Shown here one piece after another: positions 8,145 through 14,848 of a stretch of 27,405 bases of DNA. The notes under the pieces are model-generated. The model searched no databases and was not told the origin of the DNA. It was given only the letters and a program-made list of their open reading frames with translations. How positions within the stretch are numbered: position 1 is the first letter of the stretch; every line of letters starts with the position of its first letter. Origin of the DNA: CAZNNH01 sp964574335. Its GTDB lineage: Bacteria; Acidobacteriota; Vicinamibacteria; Fen-336. The stretch is taken from contig CAZNNH010000072.1 in NCBI GenBank assembly GCA_964574335.1, positions 1 to 27,405 of the forward strand. Reading direction: 5' to 3'. The position numbers and the translations under genes were made by a program.

Positions 8145-9506
8145 TCAGCCGGCCGGTTTCTCCTGCAGATCGGCGAGCCTCTTCTTCAGGGCCTTCAGCA
8201 TCCTCTCCGAGCGCCGGCCCGACGGTAGGCGCGCGGCGTACGCGACGGCCTGCTCCAGGGTCTCGCGCTCGGCGGCGACGTCGTCCCGCGCGGCGAAGAT
8301 GTCGGCGCGGTTCTGCAGCACGCGGAGCCGCCGCGGGCCGCTCACCTTCAGCAGGGCCCGGTCGGAGGCGGCGAGCGCGTCGTCGAGCTTCTTCATCGCC
8401 AGGTAGGCGACGGCCAGGCGCGCCGGCGGGTTGTAGTCCTCGGGCAGGTCCTTCTCGCTGGCCTCCAGCATCGGGATCGCCCGCTCCGGCTCGCCGAGCT
8501 CGAGATACGCGGAGAGCCGGTGCGAGTCGAAGACCGCCCGCTGCTCCGGCGACTGTGCCGCCGCCGCCTGTGCCTCCAGGAAGGCGGCCCACGCCTCGGC
8601 GTCCCGGCGCGCCCCGGCCTCGTCGCCCTGGTCCTTGCGGGCCTCGACCAGCGAGTAGTAGCCGGACGAGAGGTCGTCGGCGGCGCAGCCGGCCGTGGGG
8701 TCGGCCAGGACACGGCGCAGGTCGGCTTCCATCTCGGTGACGGCCGACGGGCGGCCTGGATCGGCTGGGTCGAGGGCCAGCGCGCAGTCGAGGCCGGATG
8801 TGGCCACGGTGGCCACGATCGGCGTGCCCGTGACCCGGGGCAGGGCCTCGCGGGCGAGGGCGACGCAGTCGCCGTTCTCGTCCGCCATCTGGTGGAGGAA
8901 GAGCAGGGCTGCTACCACCCGGCCGTGGGGCGGCCACCCGGCGGGTGCCAGGTCGAGGGCCTCGCGGTAGGCGGCGGCCGCCTCCTTTCCCTTCCCTTCG
9001 CCGTTCAGCCGGTCGGCACGGAACAGCGCGGCCTCGGCGGGCGAGGAGGGGTTGCCGCCCACGGCCGCGCGGGCGTCGTCGAGGAAGCTCCCGACCTCGC
9101 CGACCGTCATCGCGCCAGCCGCCCGCAGGACCACGGCCTCGTCCGCCGGCTCGACCACGAAGTAGGTGGGGAGCGCCGCCACCCCGAGCTTCTCCACGAC
9201 CGCGGCGTTTGCCTCGTCTTCGACGTTCATCTCGAGCCAGACGAACTGTCCGGCGCGGCTCGTGAGGGCGGGGTCAGTGAAGACGAAGGCCCTCATCGAG
9301 CGGCAGGTGTGTCACCAGGGGGCCCAGGCCTCGATGAACAGGGGGAGCTTCTGGGCCTGCGCCTCCCCGAGCGCCCTCGTGTAGTCCGAGGTGAAGGGAA
9401 GGACCTTCTCGATCAGTCCGGCGTCGGCCGCGGCCGCGGGACCCGCGAGCGGCCCCCCAGACAGGAGCACGCCAGTGGCCAGGGCGATCGGCGCGAAACG
9501 GGGCAT
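8145..9506 (-). CDS. Exported thioredoxin-TPR protein with in-frame TGA read as selenocysteine
   Basis: Reading through TGA at 9314-9312 gives 453 residues. Residues 1-28 are a signal peptide ending in AAAA. A thioredoxin-like domain follows: KLPLFIEAWAPW, then U65-H-T-C68-R-S-M, then LGVAALPTYFVVEP with cis-proline P113. Residues of about 150-445 are TPR-like helices. The TGA stands exactly at the first Cys of CxxC, and the frame is intact on both sides. The ATG just past the TGA (9296) lacks a ribosome binding site. AGGAG stands 9 bases before the ATG at 9506 and touches the ATG at 9515, so 9506 is preferred. The upstream promoter is good. Sec is the best reading; a nonsense mutation or base-call error (TGC to TGA) is the alternative. 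The likely role is periplasmic thiol-disulfide or peroxide chemistry, with the TPRs binding a partner. Confidence 0.78.
9282..9314 (-). other. UGA selenocysteine codon with candidate bacterial SECIS hairpin
   Basis: On the minus strand UGA (9314-9312) is followed after 14 bases by GAUGA (9297-9293), the loop GGGCCU (9292-9287) and UCGUC (9286-9282). The arms form five pairs, one of them U-G. The loop starts 19 bases after the UGA and begins with G. As I recall the bacterial SECIS model, it asks for a short stem with an apical loop roughly 16-37 bases after the UGA and a G in the first two loop positions. The stem is short, so the evidence is supportive and not decisive. Confidence 0.5.
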
Positions 9507-9540
9507 GCGGGGCATCTCCTCAAAGTAGCGACGTCGAAAA

Positions 9541-9569
9541 ACGCTACACCGCGTTTCGGTGAGGGTCAA
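9541..9569 (-). promoter_or_regulatory. Promoter of the selenoprotein candidate gene
   Basis: On the minus strand TTGACC (9569-9564) and TAGCGT (9546-9541) are 17 bases apart. A start near 9534 would leave about 28 bases before the ATG at 9506, containing the GAGGAG ribosome binding site. An intact promoter and leader argue against a decayed gene. Confidence 0.55.
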
Positions 9570-9627
9570 GAAGCCCGAATCGACTCGGCCGGCCATGGGC
9601 AGCCGTCCAGTCCTTGCGTTTGGCGTC

Positions 9628-9710
9628 AACGCCGCTTGTCGGGGCCGTTCCGCCCAACCAACGGCCTTTGGCCGTCCAGGCCACGCTGTCGTGACAACGC
9701 CACTTGTCGG
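9628..9710. repeat. Pair of 15-base direct repeats
   Basis: AACGCCGCTTGTCGG (9628-9642) and AACGCCACTTGTCGG (9696-9710) match at 14 of 15 positions and start 68 bases apart. A 6-base-arm hairpin lies between them. They could be regulator sites for either divergent gene. No matching family of sites was recognised. Confidence 0.45.
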
Positions 9711-10004
9711 CTGGAAGTCCTGACGACCCCCCTTTCTGCCGCCTTCGGATCCATCTAACCGTTTGCTAGACAACAGCTTAGGTCCCGCTCCGCCGCCCGT
9801 GGCATCGACCTTGGAGGTATGCCGGGCGAGCGACGGACCGGCGGCCCGCGCGGAGGGAGAGAGCGGCTGGTCGCCGGAAGGAGGGAGGTGAGAGACGGGG
9901 GGCGGCTCGCGGGGCCAATCGTGACCGCCTCCGAGCTCACACCGACCGGAAGACCCGCCATGCGGCCGAGAGAAGGTCGCCTGGCTTTGCCAAGGAGAAG
10001 ACAG

Positions 10005-10328
10005 ATGAAGCAGGCACGGATCGTCGTCATGGGGCTGGCGCTGGCGCTGGCCCTGTTCCAGGCCACCGCCCCGGCGTTGGCCGCCGCCAAGGAGACCACC
10101 CCCGCGAAGCAGGTCGAGCTCAACCACGCCACCGCCGAGGAGCTCGTCGCCCTGCCCGGCGTGGGCGAGAAGCTCGCCGCCCGGATCATCGAGTACCGCG
10201 ACCAGAACGGCGGCTTCAAGTCGGTGGACGAGCTGATGAACATCAAGGGGATCGGGGAGAAGAACTTCCAGAAGCTCGAGACCCGGGTGCGGGTGGCCGG
10301 CTCGGCGCCGCGGGGGGCGTCCCGCTAA
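10005..10328 (+). CDS. Exported helix-hairpin-helix protein (ComEA-like)
   Basis: Protein of 107 residues. Residues 1-26 are a signal peptide (VVMGLALALALFQATAPALA). The mature part is a double helix-hairpin-helix domain of the ComEA type: VELNHATAEELVALPGVGEKLAARIIEYRDQNGGF, then ELMNIKGIGEKNFQKLE, with the LPGVG and IKGIG hairpins intact. ComEA-like proteins bind double-stranded DNA in the periplasm during natural transformation. Short forms of this kind also occur without a complete competence locus. The ATG at 10005 has AAGGAG 7 bases upstream. In-frame starts as far up as 9819 would spoil the signal peptide. A pseudopilin gene follows 74 bases downstream, which fits a DNA-uptake or secretion context, but a DNA-uptake role is inference. 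Confidence 0.85.
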   Translation: MKQARIVVMGLALALALFQATAPALAAAKETTPAKQVELNHATAEELVALPGVGEKLAARIIEYRDQNGGFKSVDELMNIKGIGEKNFQKLETRVRVAGSAPRGASR

Positions 10329-10402
10329 CCCGGGTGACGTGGGGGCGACCGCATGCCGCCCCCACGTTTCCCCCTCTGATCCACGAGCAAAGGAGCCAAG
10401 CG

Positions 10403-10978
10403 ATGAGGCAAGGGGAACGGGGCTACTCGCTGGCCGAGATGCTGGTCGCCCTGGGGATCGCGGCGATCCTGGGGACGATCGGGCTGTCCGGCCTCCGGAC
10501 CTACTGGGAGGACTCGAAGCTCCTGGGCGCGGCGCGGGTCTTCCATAGCTGCTTCCTGCGCGCCCGCTCGATCGCCACCAAGACCAACGTCTACACTGCC
10601 ATCCGCTTCGAGGTGGAGCCGGACGGCGTCTACTACAGCCTCTATCGGGACGGCAACTACAACGGCGTCCTGAGCAAGGACATAGCTGCCGGGCGCGACC
10701 GGCTGCTGGAGGGGCCCTACCGCCTGGACGGCGGCGTGCCGGGGGTGCGGGTCGGCATCATCCCGGGGTTCCCCTCGCCGGACGGCGGCATCATCGATGC
10801 CTCGGACCCGGTGCGGTTCGGCCGCTCCGACACCCTCAGCTTCTCGCCCCTCGGCACCGCCACCCCGGGGACCTTCTACCTGGCCACCTACCGCGCCCAG
10901 GCGGCGGTGCGGGTCACCGGCACCAACGCGCGGGTCCGCATCATGCTGTGCCGCGGCCGCGTCTGGGAGCAAAGATGA
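10403..10978 (+). CDS. GspH/FimT-type pseudopilin
   Basis: Protein of 191 residues with a type IV prepilin leader. The sequence is RG followed by YSLAEM, so prepilin peptidase would cut after the Gly; Tyr replaces the usual Phe, and Glu is at +5. A hydrophobic helix follows (MLVALGIAAILGTIGLSGL). The globular part is GspH/FimT-like, with LLGAARVFHSCFLRARSIATKTNVYTAI near the start and a beta-rich tail ending in VRIMLCRGRVW. Such minor pseudopilins sit at the tip of type II secretion pseudopili or type IV pili. AAAGGAG stands 7 bases before the ATG. The last codons overlap the next gene by an ATGA junction, which implies translational coupling. No other pilus genes lie in the window, so its machine must be encoded elsewhere. 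Confidence 0.87.
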   Translation: MRQGERGYSLAEMLVALGIAAILGTIGLSGLRTYWEDSKLLGAARVFHSCFLRARSIATKTNVYTAIRFEVEPDGVYYSLYRDGNYNGVLSKDIAAGRDRLLEGPYRLDGGVPGVRVGIIPGFPSPDGGIIDASDPVRFGRSDTLSFSPLGTATPGTFYLATYRAQAAVRVTGTNARVRIMLCRGRVWEQR

Positions 10979-11631
10979 GACCGCAACCCTGCCGGAGCGA
11001 GGTTTCCGCGGCGCTGCTGCTGGGCGCCATTCACACCTGGAGCGTCGCCCATGGCCCGCGGCTGCGGCGGGTTTTGCCCGCTCGAGCGGCCGAGGGGGAC
11101 GTGGTGGTCCTGCAGGGCGACCGCCTCGACGGCGATCTGCTCGCCCACTTCGGCGACCGGACCACCTGGGCGCTGGCTCTGTCTCCAACCGAGGCCCTGG
11201 CCCTGGTTCCCGCCGGCGCGGGAGCCGGGCCGCTGGCGGTGTCGCGCCGCGGCTTGCGGTCCAACAGCCTGGCCTTCGGGGGGCCGTCGGACGACACCCC
11301 GGGACAGTTCGTGCGGGTGGACCCCGCCGACGGATCCAGCGGGGTGTTCCGCGACACCCCGGTGGTGGCCCGGCTGTCTCACCCCGGTGACCCGACCACC
11401 CTCTCGGAGGAGACTTTCCGGGTGATGGATGACTCCGGCCCCGTGCCGGCCCGATTGCGCTTCAGCCCCGACCGTATGGTCGTGATCTGGCAGGCGGAGC
11501 GCCTGCTCGAGCCCGGAGTGCCGCACTTCGTGATCTCGAGCGGCCTCCACGACGCCAGGGGCCGACCGGTGCTCCCTCACATGAGCCGCTTCATGCCCTG
11601 CGCCCTGGCGCGGCAGGACCTGCCGGATTGA
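10975..11631 (+). CDS. IPT/TIG plus SbsA-type Ig-fold protein
   Basis: Protein of 218 residues coupled to the pseudopilin gene by ATGA (10975-10978), with GGGAG six bases upstream. The N-terminus has an uncertain signal segment (SAALLLGAIHTWSVAHG). Residues of about 35-105 look like an IPT/TIG Ig-fold, with GDVVVLQGDRLDGDLLAHFGD. Residues of about 112-205 match bacterial Ig-like SbsA/Big_5 modules, with DPADGSSGVFRDTPVVARLSHP, then ARLRFSPDRMVVIW and VISSGLHDARGRPV. Such modules usually sit in surface or secreted proteins. Being next to a pseudopilin, it could be an exported cargo or a pilus-associated adhesin, but this is inference. No enzyme domain is present. An in-frame ATG at 10948 would overlap the pseudopilin more deeply and is less likely. 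Confidence 0.75.
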   Translation: MRPQPCRSEVSAALLLGAIHTWSVAHGPRLRRVLPARAAEGDVVVLQGDRLDGDLLAHFGDRTTWALALSPTEALALVPAGAGAGPLAVSRRGLRSNSLAFGGPSDDTPGQFVRVDPADGSSGVFRDTPVVARLSHPGDPTTLSEETFRVMDDSGPVPARLRFSPDRMVVIWQAERLLEPGVPHFVISSGLHDARGRPVLPHMSRFMPCALARQDLPD

Positions 11632-11638
11632 GTCTCAC

Positions 11639-11738
11639 GCCCGCGCGGCGCGCCCCACCAAGAACCCCGCCACGAATCCGCAGCACCGCCGCCCCAGCAC
11701 CCGCCTTTCTCGACCCTCCAAAAGCGCGCCGCGCGGGC
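11639..11738 (+). terminator. 15-bp inverted repeat enclosing a C-rich, G-poor stretch, possible Rho-dependent terminator
   Basis: The arm at 11639-11653 is perfectly complementary to 11724-11738, 15 bases each, with 70 bases between. The enclosed strand is roughly half C and about one-seventh G with many YC steps, which resembles a Rho loading (rut) site. It lies after the pseudopilin operon and before hemD. Either a long-range RNA stem or Rho termination is possible. Confidence 0.4.
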
Positions 11739-11760
11739 CCATTCGCCGTAGACTGGCGGG

Positions 11761-12558
11761 GTGCGCGGGGAGGACCGGGCCCTCGGCCAGCCGCTTTCGG
11801 GTCGCCGCATCCTGGTGACCCGGCGTCTCGAGCAGTCGAAGACGCTGGCTGACGGCCTGCGTTCCCTGGGGGCGCAGGTGGTCGTCGTGCCCGCCATCGA
11901 GGTGGCGCCACCCGAAGACCCGGGTCCGCTCGATCGCGCTCTCGCCGATCTCGGTGACTACGACTGGCTGGTCTTCACGAGCGCCAACGCGGTGGCGGCG
12001 GTGGCCGACCGGGCGGGCGCGCTGGGCGTCAGCGATGCGCTCCGCCGCTCGGTCCGGGTGGCCAGCGTGGGGCCCTCGACCAGCCGGGCCTTCGAGGCGC
12101 GTTTCGAGGGGCGCGCGGTCGACCTCGAGCCGGCCGGCCACTACCACGCGACCGGCCTGGCGACCGCCCTGCTGGCCGACCCTGCCGGCGTGGCCGAGCG
12201 TCGGTTCCTGGTCCCCACCTCCGACCGCGCCGGAGATCGTCTCGCCGGACCGCTGCGTCGGGGGGGGGCGCAGGTCAGCGTCGTGGTCGCCTATCGGACC
12301 CTGCCGGCCCCGGGCCTGACGTCCCGGCTGGAGCGGCTCGCCGCGGACATCGATCTGGTCTGCCTGGCCTCACCCTCTGCGGCCCAGGCGCTGGCGGCGG
12401 CCTGGCCGGGTCGGGTGGAGCGGCTGCCGGTTGCGGTGATCGGCGATGAGACGGGCGCGGCCGCCCGGGCCGCCGGGATGGACGTGAGGGTGGTCGCCTG
12501 TCCCTCGACGGTGGCGGGCCTGATCACGGGGATCGCGGGGTTGACGTGCCCCCCGTAA
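11761..12558 (+). CDS. hemD: Uroporphyrinogen-III synthase
   Basis: Protein of 265 residues matching HemD, which closes hydroxymethylbilane to uroporphyrinogen III in tetrapyrrole synthesis in the cytosol. Family marks are RRILVTRRLEQSKTLADGL at the start of the first lobe, VVVVPAIEVAPPED, DWLVFTSANAV, VASVGPSTSRAF, then in the second lobe RFLVPTSDRAGDRLAGPL, VSVVVAYRT, DLVCLASPSAAQAL and VAVIGDETGAAARAAGM. The order and spacing are complete. The start is GTG at 11761, with only GGCGGG directly upstream as a weak ribosome binding site. No other heme gene is adjacent. The rpsA promoter begins inside the last codons of this gene. Confidence 0.88.
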   Translation: MRGEDRALGQPLSGRRILVTRRLEQSKTLADGLRSLGAQVVVVPAIEVAPPEDPGPLDRALADLGDYDWLVFTSANAVAAVADRAGALGVSDALRRSVRVASVGPSTSRAFEARFEGRAVDLEPAGHYHATGLATALLADPAGVAERRFLVPTSDRAGDRLAGPLRRGGAQVSVVVAYRTLPAPGLTSRLERLAADIDLVCLASPSAAQALAAAWPGRVERLPVAVIGDETGAAARAAGMDVRVVACPSTVAGLITGIAGLTCPP

Positions 12559-12570
12559 ATCATCTATTAT
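12541..12570 (+). promoter_or_regulatory. Sigma-70-like promoter of rpsA
   Basis: TTGACG (12541-12546) and TATTAT (12565-12570) are 18 bases apart. Transcription would start near 12577 and give a leader of about 64 bases before the rpsA start. The -35 box lies within the end of hemD. This is one of the clearest promoters in the window, as expected for a ribosomal protein gene. Confidence 0.65.
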
Positions 12571-12580
12571 CCAACGCTTA

Positions 12581-12608
12581 GTCCTGCCCGCCGGAAGACA
12601 GGCGGGAC
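12581..12608 (+). other. Hairpin in the rpsA leader
   Basis: GTCCTGCC (12581-12588) pairs with GGCGGGAC (12601-12608), eight pairs including one T-G, around a 12-base loop. It starts a few bases after the predicted transcription start. S1 represses its own mRNA in E. coli through a structured leader, so a similar function here is possible, but the fold is not the E. coli one by eye. Confidence 0.45.
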
Positions 12609-12640
12609 AATCCCCTGATCGTGGAGGTTCCTTCGCGCAC

Positions 12641-14434
12641 ATGCCGGAAACCGAGAAGACGACGCGTGCAGTGGCGCCCATCAGCGACGCTCCCACCGCT
12701 ACCGTAACCACCGAGGCCGAGACCGAGTCCCACCAGGAAGACGCGGAGATGAACGGGGAGGCCTACGAGCGGCTCCTCGACATGTACGACGTCAGCTTCA
12801 AGAACTTCGCCGAGGGCGAAGTGGTGCATGGGATCGTGCTCCAGGTCTCCGAGTCCGAGGTCATCGTCGACGTCGGCTACAAGTCGGAAGGCATCATCTC
12901 CATCGAGGAGTTCCGGGACGAGACCGGTCAACTGACCGTGAAACCCGGCGACGAGGTCGACGTCCTGATCGAGAAGACCGAAGACCAGGACGGCTACGTG
13001 GTCCTCTCCAAGGAGAAGGCCGAGAAGATGAAGGTCTGGGACGAGGTCGAGCGCGCCTACCAGGAGCGCCGCGTCGTCACCGGACGGGTCATCGAGCGGG
13101 TCAAGGGCGGCCTGGCGGTGGACATCGGCGTTCGCGCCTTTCTCCCCGGCAGTCAGGTGGACCTGCGGCCGGTCCGCAACCTCGACAGCCTCCGCGGCCA
13201 GGAGCTGCGGATGCGGGTCATCAAGGTCAACAAGAAGCGCGGCAACATCGTGCTCTCGCGCAAGGCGGTCCTCGAGGAGGAGAACGCCGAGCGGAAGCGC
13301 GACACCCTGGAGACCCTCGAGGAAGGCAAGGTCCTCATGGGGGTGGTCAAGAACATCACCGAGTACGGCGCCTTCGTCGACCTGGGCGGGCTGGACGGCC
13401 TGCTGCACATCACCGACATGTCGTGGGGCCGGATCAACCATCCGAGCGAGGTCCTGAACGTCAGCGACGAGATCAAGGTGGTGGTGCTGAAGTTCGACCG
13501 GGAGTCGGAGCGGGTCTCGCTGGGCTACAAGCAGCTCAAGGCGGATCCCTGGACCACCGCCACCATCAAGTACCCGGCCGGCGGCCGGGTCAAGGGCAAG
13601 GTGGTCAGCCTCACCGACTACGGCGCCTTCGTGGAGCTCGAGGAGGGCGTGGAGGGCTTGATCCACGTCTCCGAGATGTCCTGGTCCAAGAAGGTCAAGC
13701 ACCCCTCCAAGATCCTGGCCGTCGATCAGATGGTCGAGTGCGTGGTCCTCGGGATCGACCAGGAGGCGCACCGGATCAGCCTGGGGCTGAAGCAGGTCGA
13801 GGCCAACCCCTGGGCCCAGCTGGTCGAGAAGTACCCGCTCGGCTCCAGGATCAACGGCAAGGTGAGGAACCTCACCGAGTTCGGGGCCTTCGTCGAGGTC
13901 GAGGAGGGGATCGACGGCCTGATCCACATCTCGGACCTCTCGTGGACCAAGCGGGTGCGGCATCCGTCGGAGCTTCTGAAGAAGGGCGACGTGGTGGACG
14001 CCGTGGTCCTGAACATCGATGCCGAGAACCAGCGGCTCTCGCTGGGTCTCAAGCAGCTCGCCACCGACGCCTGGGACGGCTTCTTCACCGAGCACCAGGC
14101 CGGCGACGTGGTCGAGGGGCGGATCGTGCGGCTGACCAGCTTCGGCGCCTTCGTGGAGCTGGCCGAGGGCGTCGAGGGGCTGGTCCACGTCTCCGAGCTC
14201 GACGAGAAGCGGGTCGACCGGCCCGAGGAGCAGTTCAAGGTCGGCGACGTCCACGCGATGAAGATCATCAAGGTCAACCAGGAAGAGAAGAAGATCGGGC
14301 TGTCCATCCGCGCCCTGAAGCAGGACGAGTACGCGCGGGACCTGCAGAGCTACCGGGAGACGGCGGGCAGCGACCGCTCGACGCTCGGGGACGCGTTCCG
14401 GGCCGCCCAGGCCGCTCGGCAGTCGAAGAGCTGA
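12641..14434 (+). CDS. rpsA: 30S ribosomal protein S1
   Basis: Protein of 597 residues with six S1 (OB-fold) repeats at roughly residues 55-125, 143-210, 226-297, 312-384, 398-471 and 484-555. Repeats 3-6 share the signature GAFVxL/V...GLxHxS, for example YGAFVELEEGVEGLIHVSEMSW, and repeats 4 and 5 are very alike. S1 binds mRNA on the small subunit and helps initiation, above all with weak ribosome binding sites. Ahead of the first repeat is an acidic, Thr/Ala-rich N-terminal stretch of about 45 residues. The ATG at 12641 has GGAGG 13 bases upstream, a long spacing. An internal ATG at 12749 would remove the extension and has only GCGGAG touching it. The next gene, an IHF type, repeats the rpsA-ihfB order known from enterobacteria. 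Confidence 0.95.
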   Translation: MPETEKTTRAVAPISDAPTATVTTEAETESHQEDAEMNGEAYERLLDMYDVSFKNFAEGEVVHGIVLQVSESEVIVDVGYKSEGIISIEEFRDETGQLTVKPGDEVDVLIEKTEDQDGYVVLSKEKAEKMKVWDEVERAYQERRVVTGRVIERVKGGLAVDIGVRAFLPGSQVDLRPVRNLDSLRGQELRMRVIKVNKKRGNIVLSRKAVLEEENAERKRDTLETLEEGKVLMGVVKNITEYGAFVDLGGLDGLLHITDMSWGRINHPSEVLNVSDEIKVVVLKFDRESERVSLGYKQLKADPWTTATIKYPAGGRVKGKVVSLTDYGAFVELEEGVEGLIHVSEMSWSKKVKHPSKILAVDQMVECVVLGIDQEAHRISLGLKQVEANPWAQLVEKYPLGSRINGKVRNLTEFGAFVEVEEGIDGLIHISDLSWTKRVRHPSELLKKGDVVDAVVLNIDAENQRLSLGLKQLATDAWDGFFTEHQAGDVVEGRIVRLTSFGAFVELAEGVEGLVHVSELDEKRVDRPEEQFKVGDVHAMKIIKVNQEEKKIGLSIRALKQDEYARDLQSYRETAGSDRSTLGDAFRAAQAARQSKS

Positions 14435-14555
14435 GCCGGCGTCGGTACATCGGCCGGACCGCCTCTTCGGGGCCCGGCGCCGGGGCAGGGAAGGCGGCCC
14501 GCCTGTCGGGCCGGCGACCCGCCTCGGTCAGAGGACAGGCCACGGAGCCACGCGC

Positions 14556-14837
14556 ATGACGAAGGCCGAGCTGGTGGAAGAGGTGGCGCGGGTCTCGTAT
14601 CTCACCCGCAAGCACTCCGAGGTCATCGTGGACGCCGTCTTCTCGTCGATCGTCGACGCCCTGCGTCAGGGCGACAAGATCGAGCTCCGTGGCTTCGGCA
14701 GCTTCCGGGTGCGACGGCGGGAGAGCCGCGCCGGACGCAACCCCAAGACCGGTGCGGGGGTGATGGTGCCGGCCAAGAGCGTCCCACACTTCAAGCCCGG
14801 GAAGGAGCTCCGCGAGCTCATCAACCGGCCCCACTGA
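14556..14837 (+). CDS. HU/IHF family DNA-bending protein (IHF-type)
   Basis: Protein of 93 residues with the complete HU/IHF fold: MTKAELVEEVARVSYLTRKHSEVIVDAVFSSI forms the dimerisation helices, and IELRGFGSFRVRRRESRAGRNPKTGAGVMVPAKSVPHFKPGKELRELI holds the beta arms with the conserved RNPKTG tip that inserts its proline between DNA bases. The fit is closer to IHF than to HU (GFGSFRVRRR, FKPGKELRELI). Synteny with rpsA suggests the IHF beta subunit (ihfB/himD), but the sequence does not settle alpha versus beta. GGAG stands 9 bases before the ATG. The protein shapes the nucleoid and supports promoters or recombination. It lies 121 bases after rpsA with no clear terminator between. Confidence 0.9.
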   Translation: MTKAELVEEVARVSYLTRKHSEVIVDAVFSSIVDALRQGDKIELRGFGSFRVRRRESRAGRNPKTGAGVMVPAKSVPHFKPGKELRELINRPH

Positions 14838-14848
14838 GCCGCGGGGGT

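Larger units (their letters stand above)
9516..10004. other. Long intergenic region between divergent genes
   Basis: No protein or RNA gene is supported here. The left end carries the promoter of the thioredoxin-TPR gene. The middle holds a pair of 15-base direct repeats and the hairpin ACGGCC-TTT-GGCCGT (9661-9675). The right part (about 9847-9904) is a purine-rich, G/A-heavy stretch. An imperfect hairpin around CTGGCTTTGCCAAG (9981-9994) lies next to the ribosome binding site at 9992-9997. No known riboswitch core was recognised. Confidence 0.5.

Noticed and set aside
9297..9506. The TGA at 9312-9314 marks a pseudogene or the junction of two separate genes
   Set aside because: The frame is intact on both sides, the promoter and leader are good, the downstream ATG has no ribosome binding site, and the TGA falls exactly on a catalytic Cys position. 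Base error remains possible and is stated in the finding.
9820..10000. Riboswitch upstream of the ComEA-like gene
   Set aside because: No core of the c-di-GMP, SAM or cobalamin classes could be recognised. A covariance-model search would be needed to say more.
9755..10246. Minus-strand open frame across the divergent intergenic region
   Set aside because: It overlaps the ComEA-like gene in antisense and has low-complexity Ser/Arg/Pro content.
12578..14254. Minus-strand open frame of 558 codons
   Set aside because: It is antisense to rpsA, and its repeats mirror the S1 repeats.
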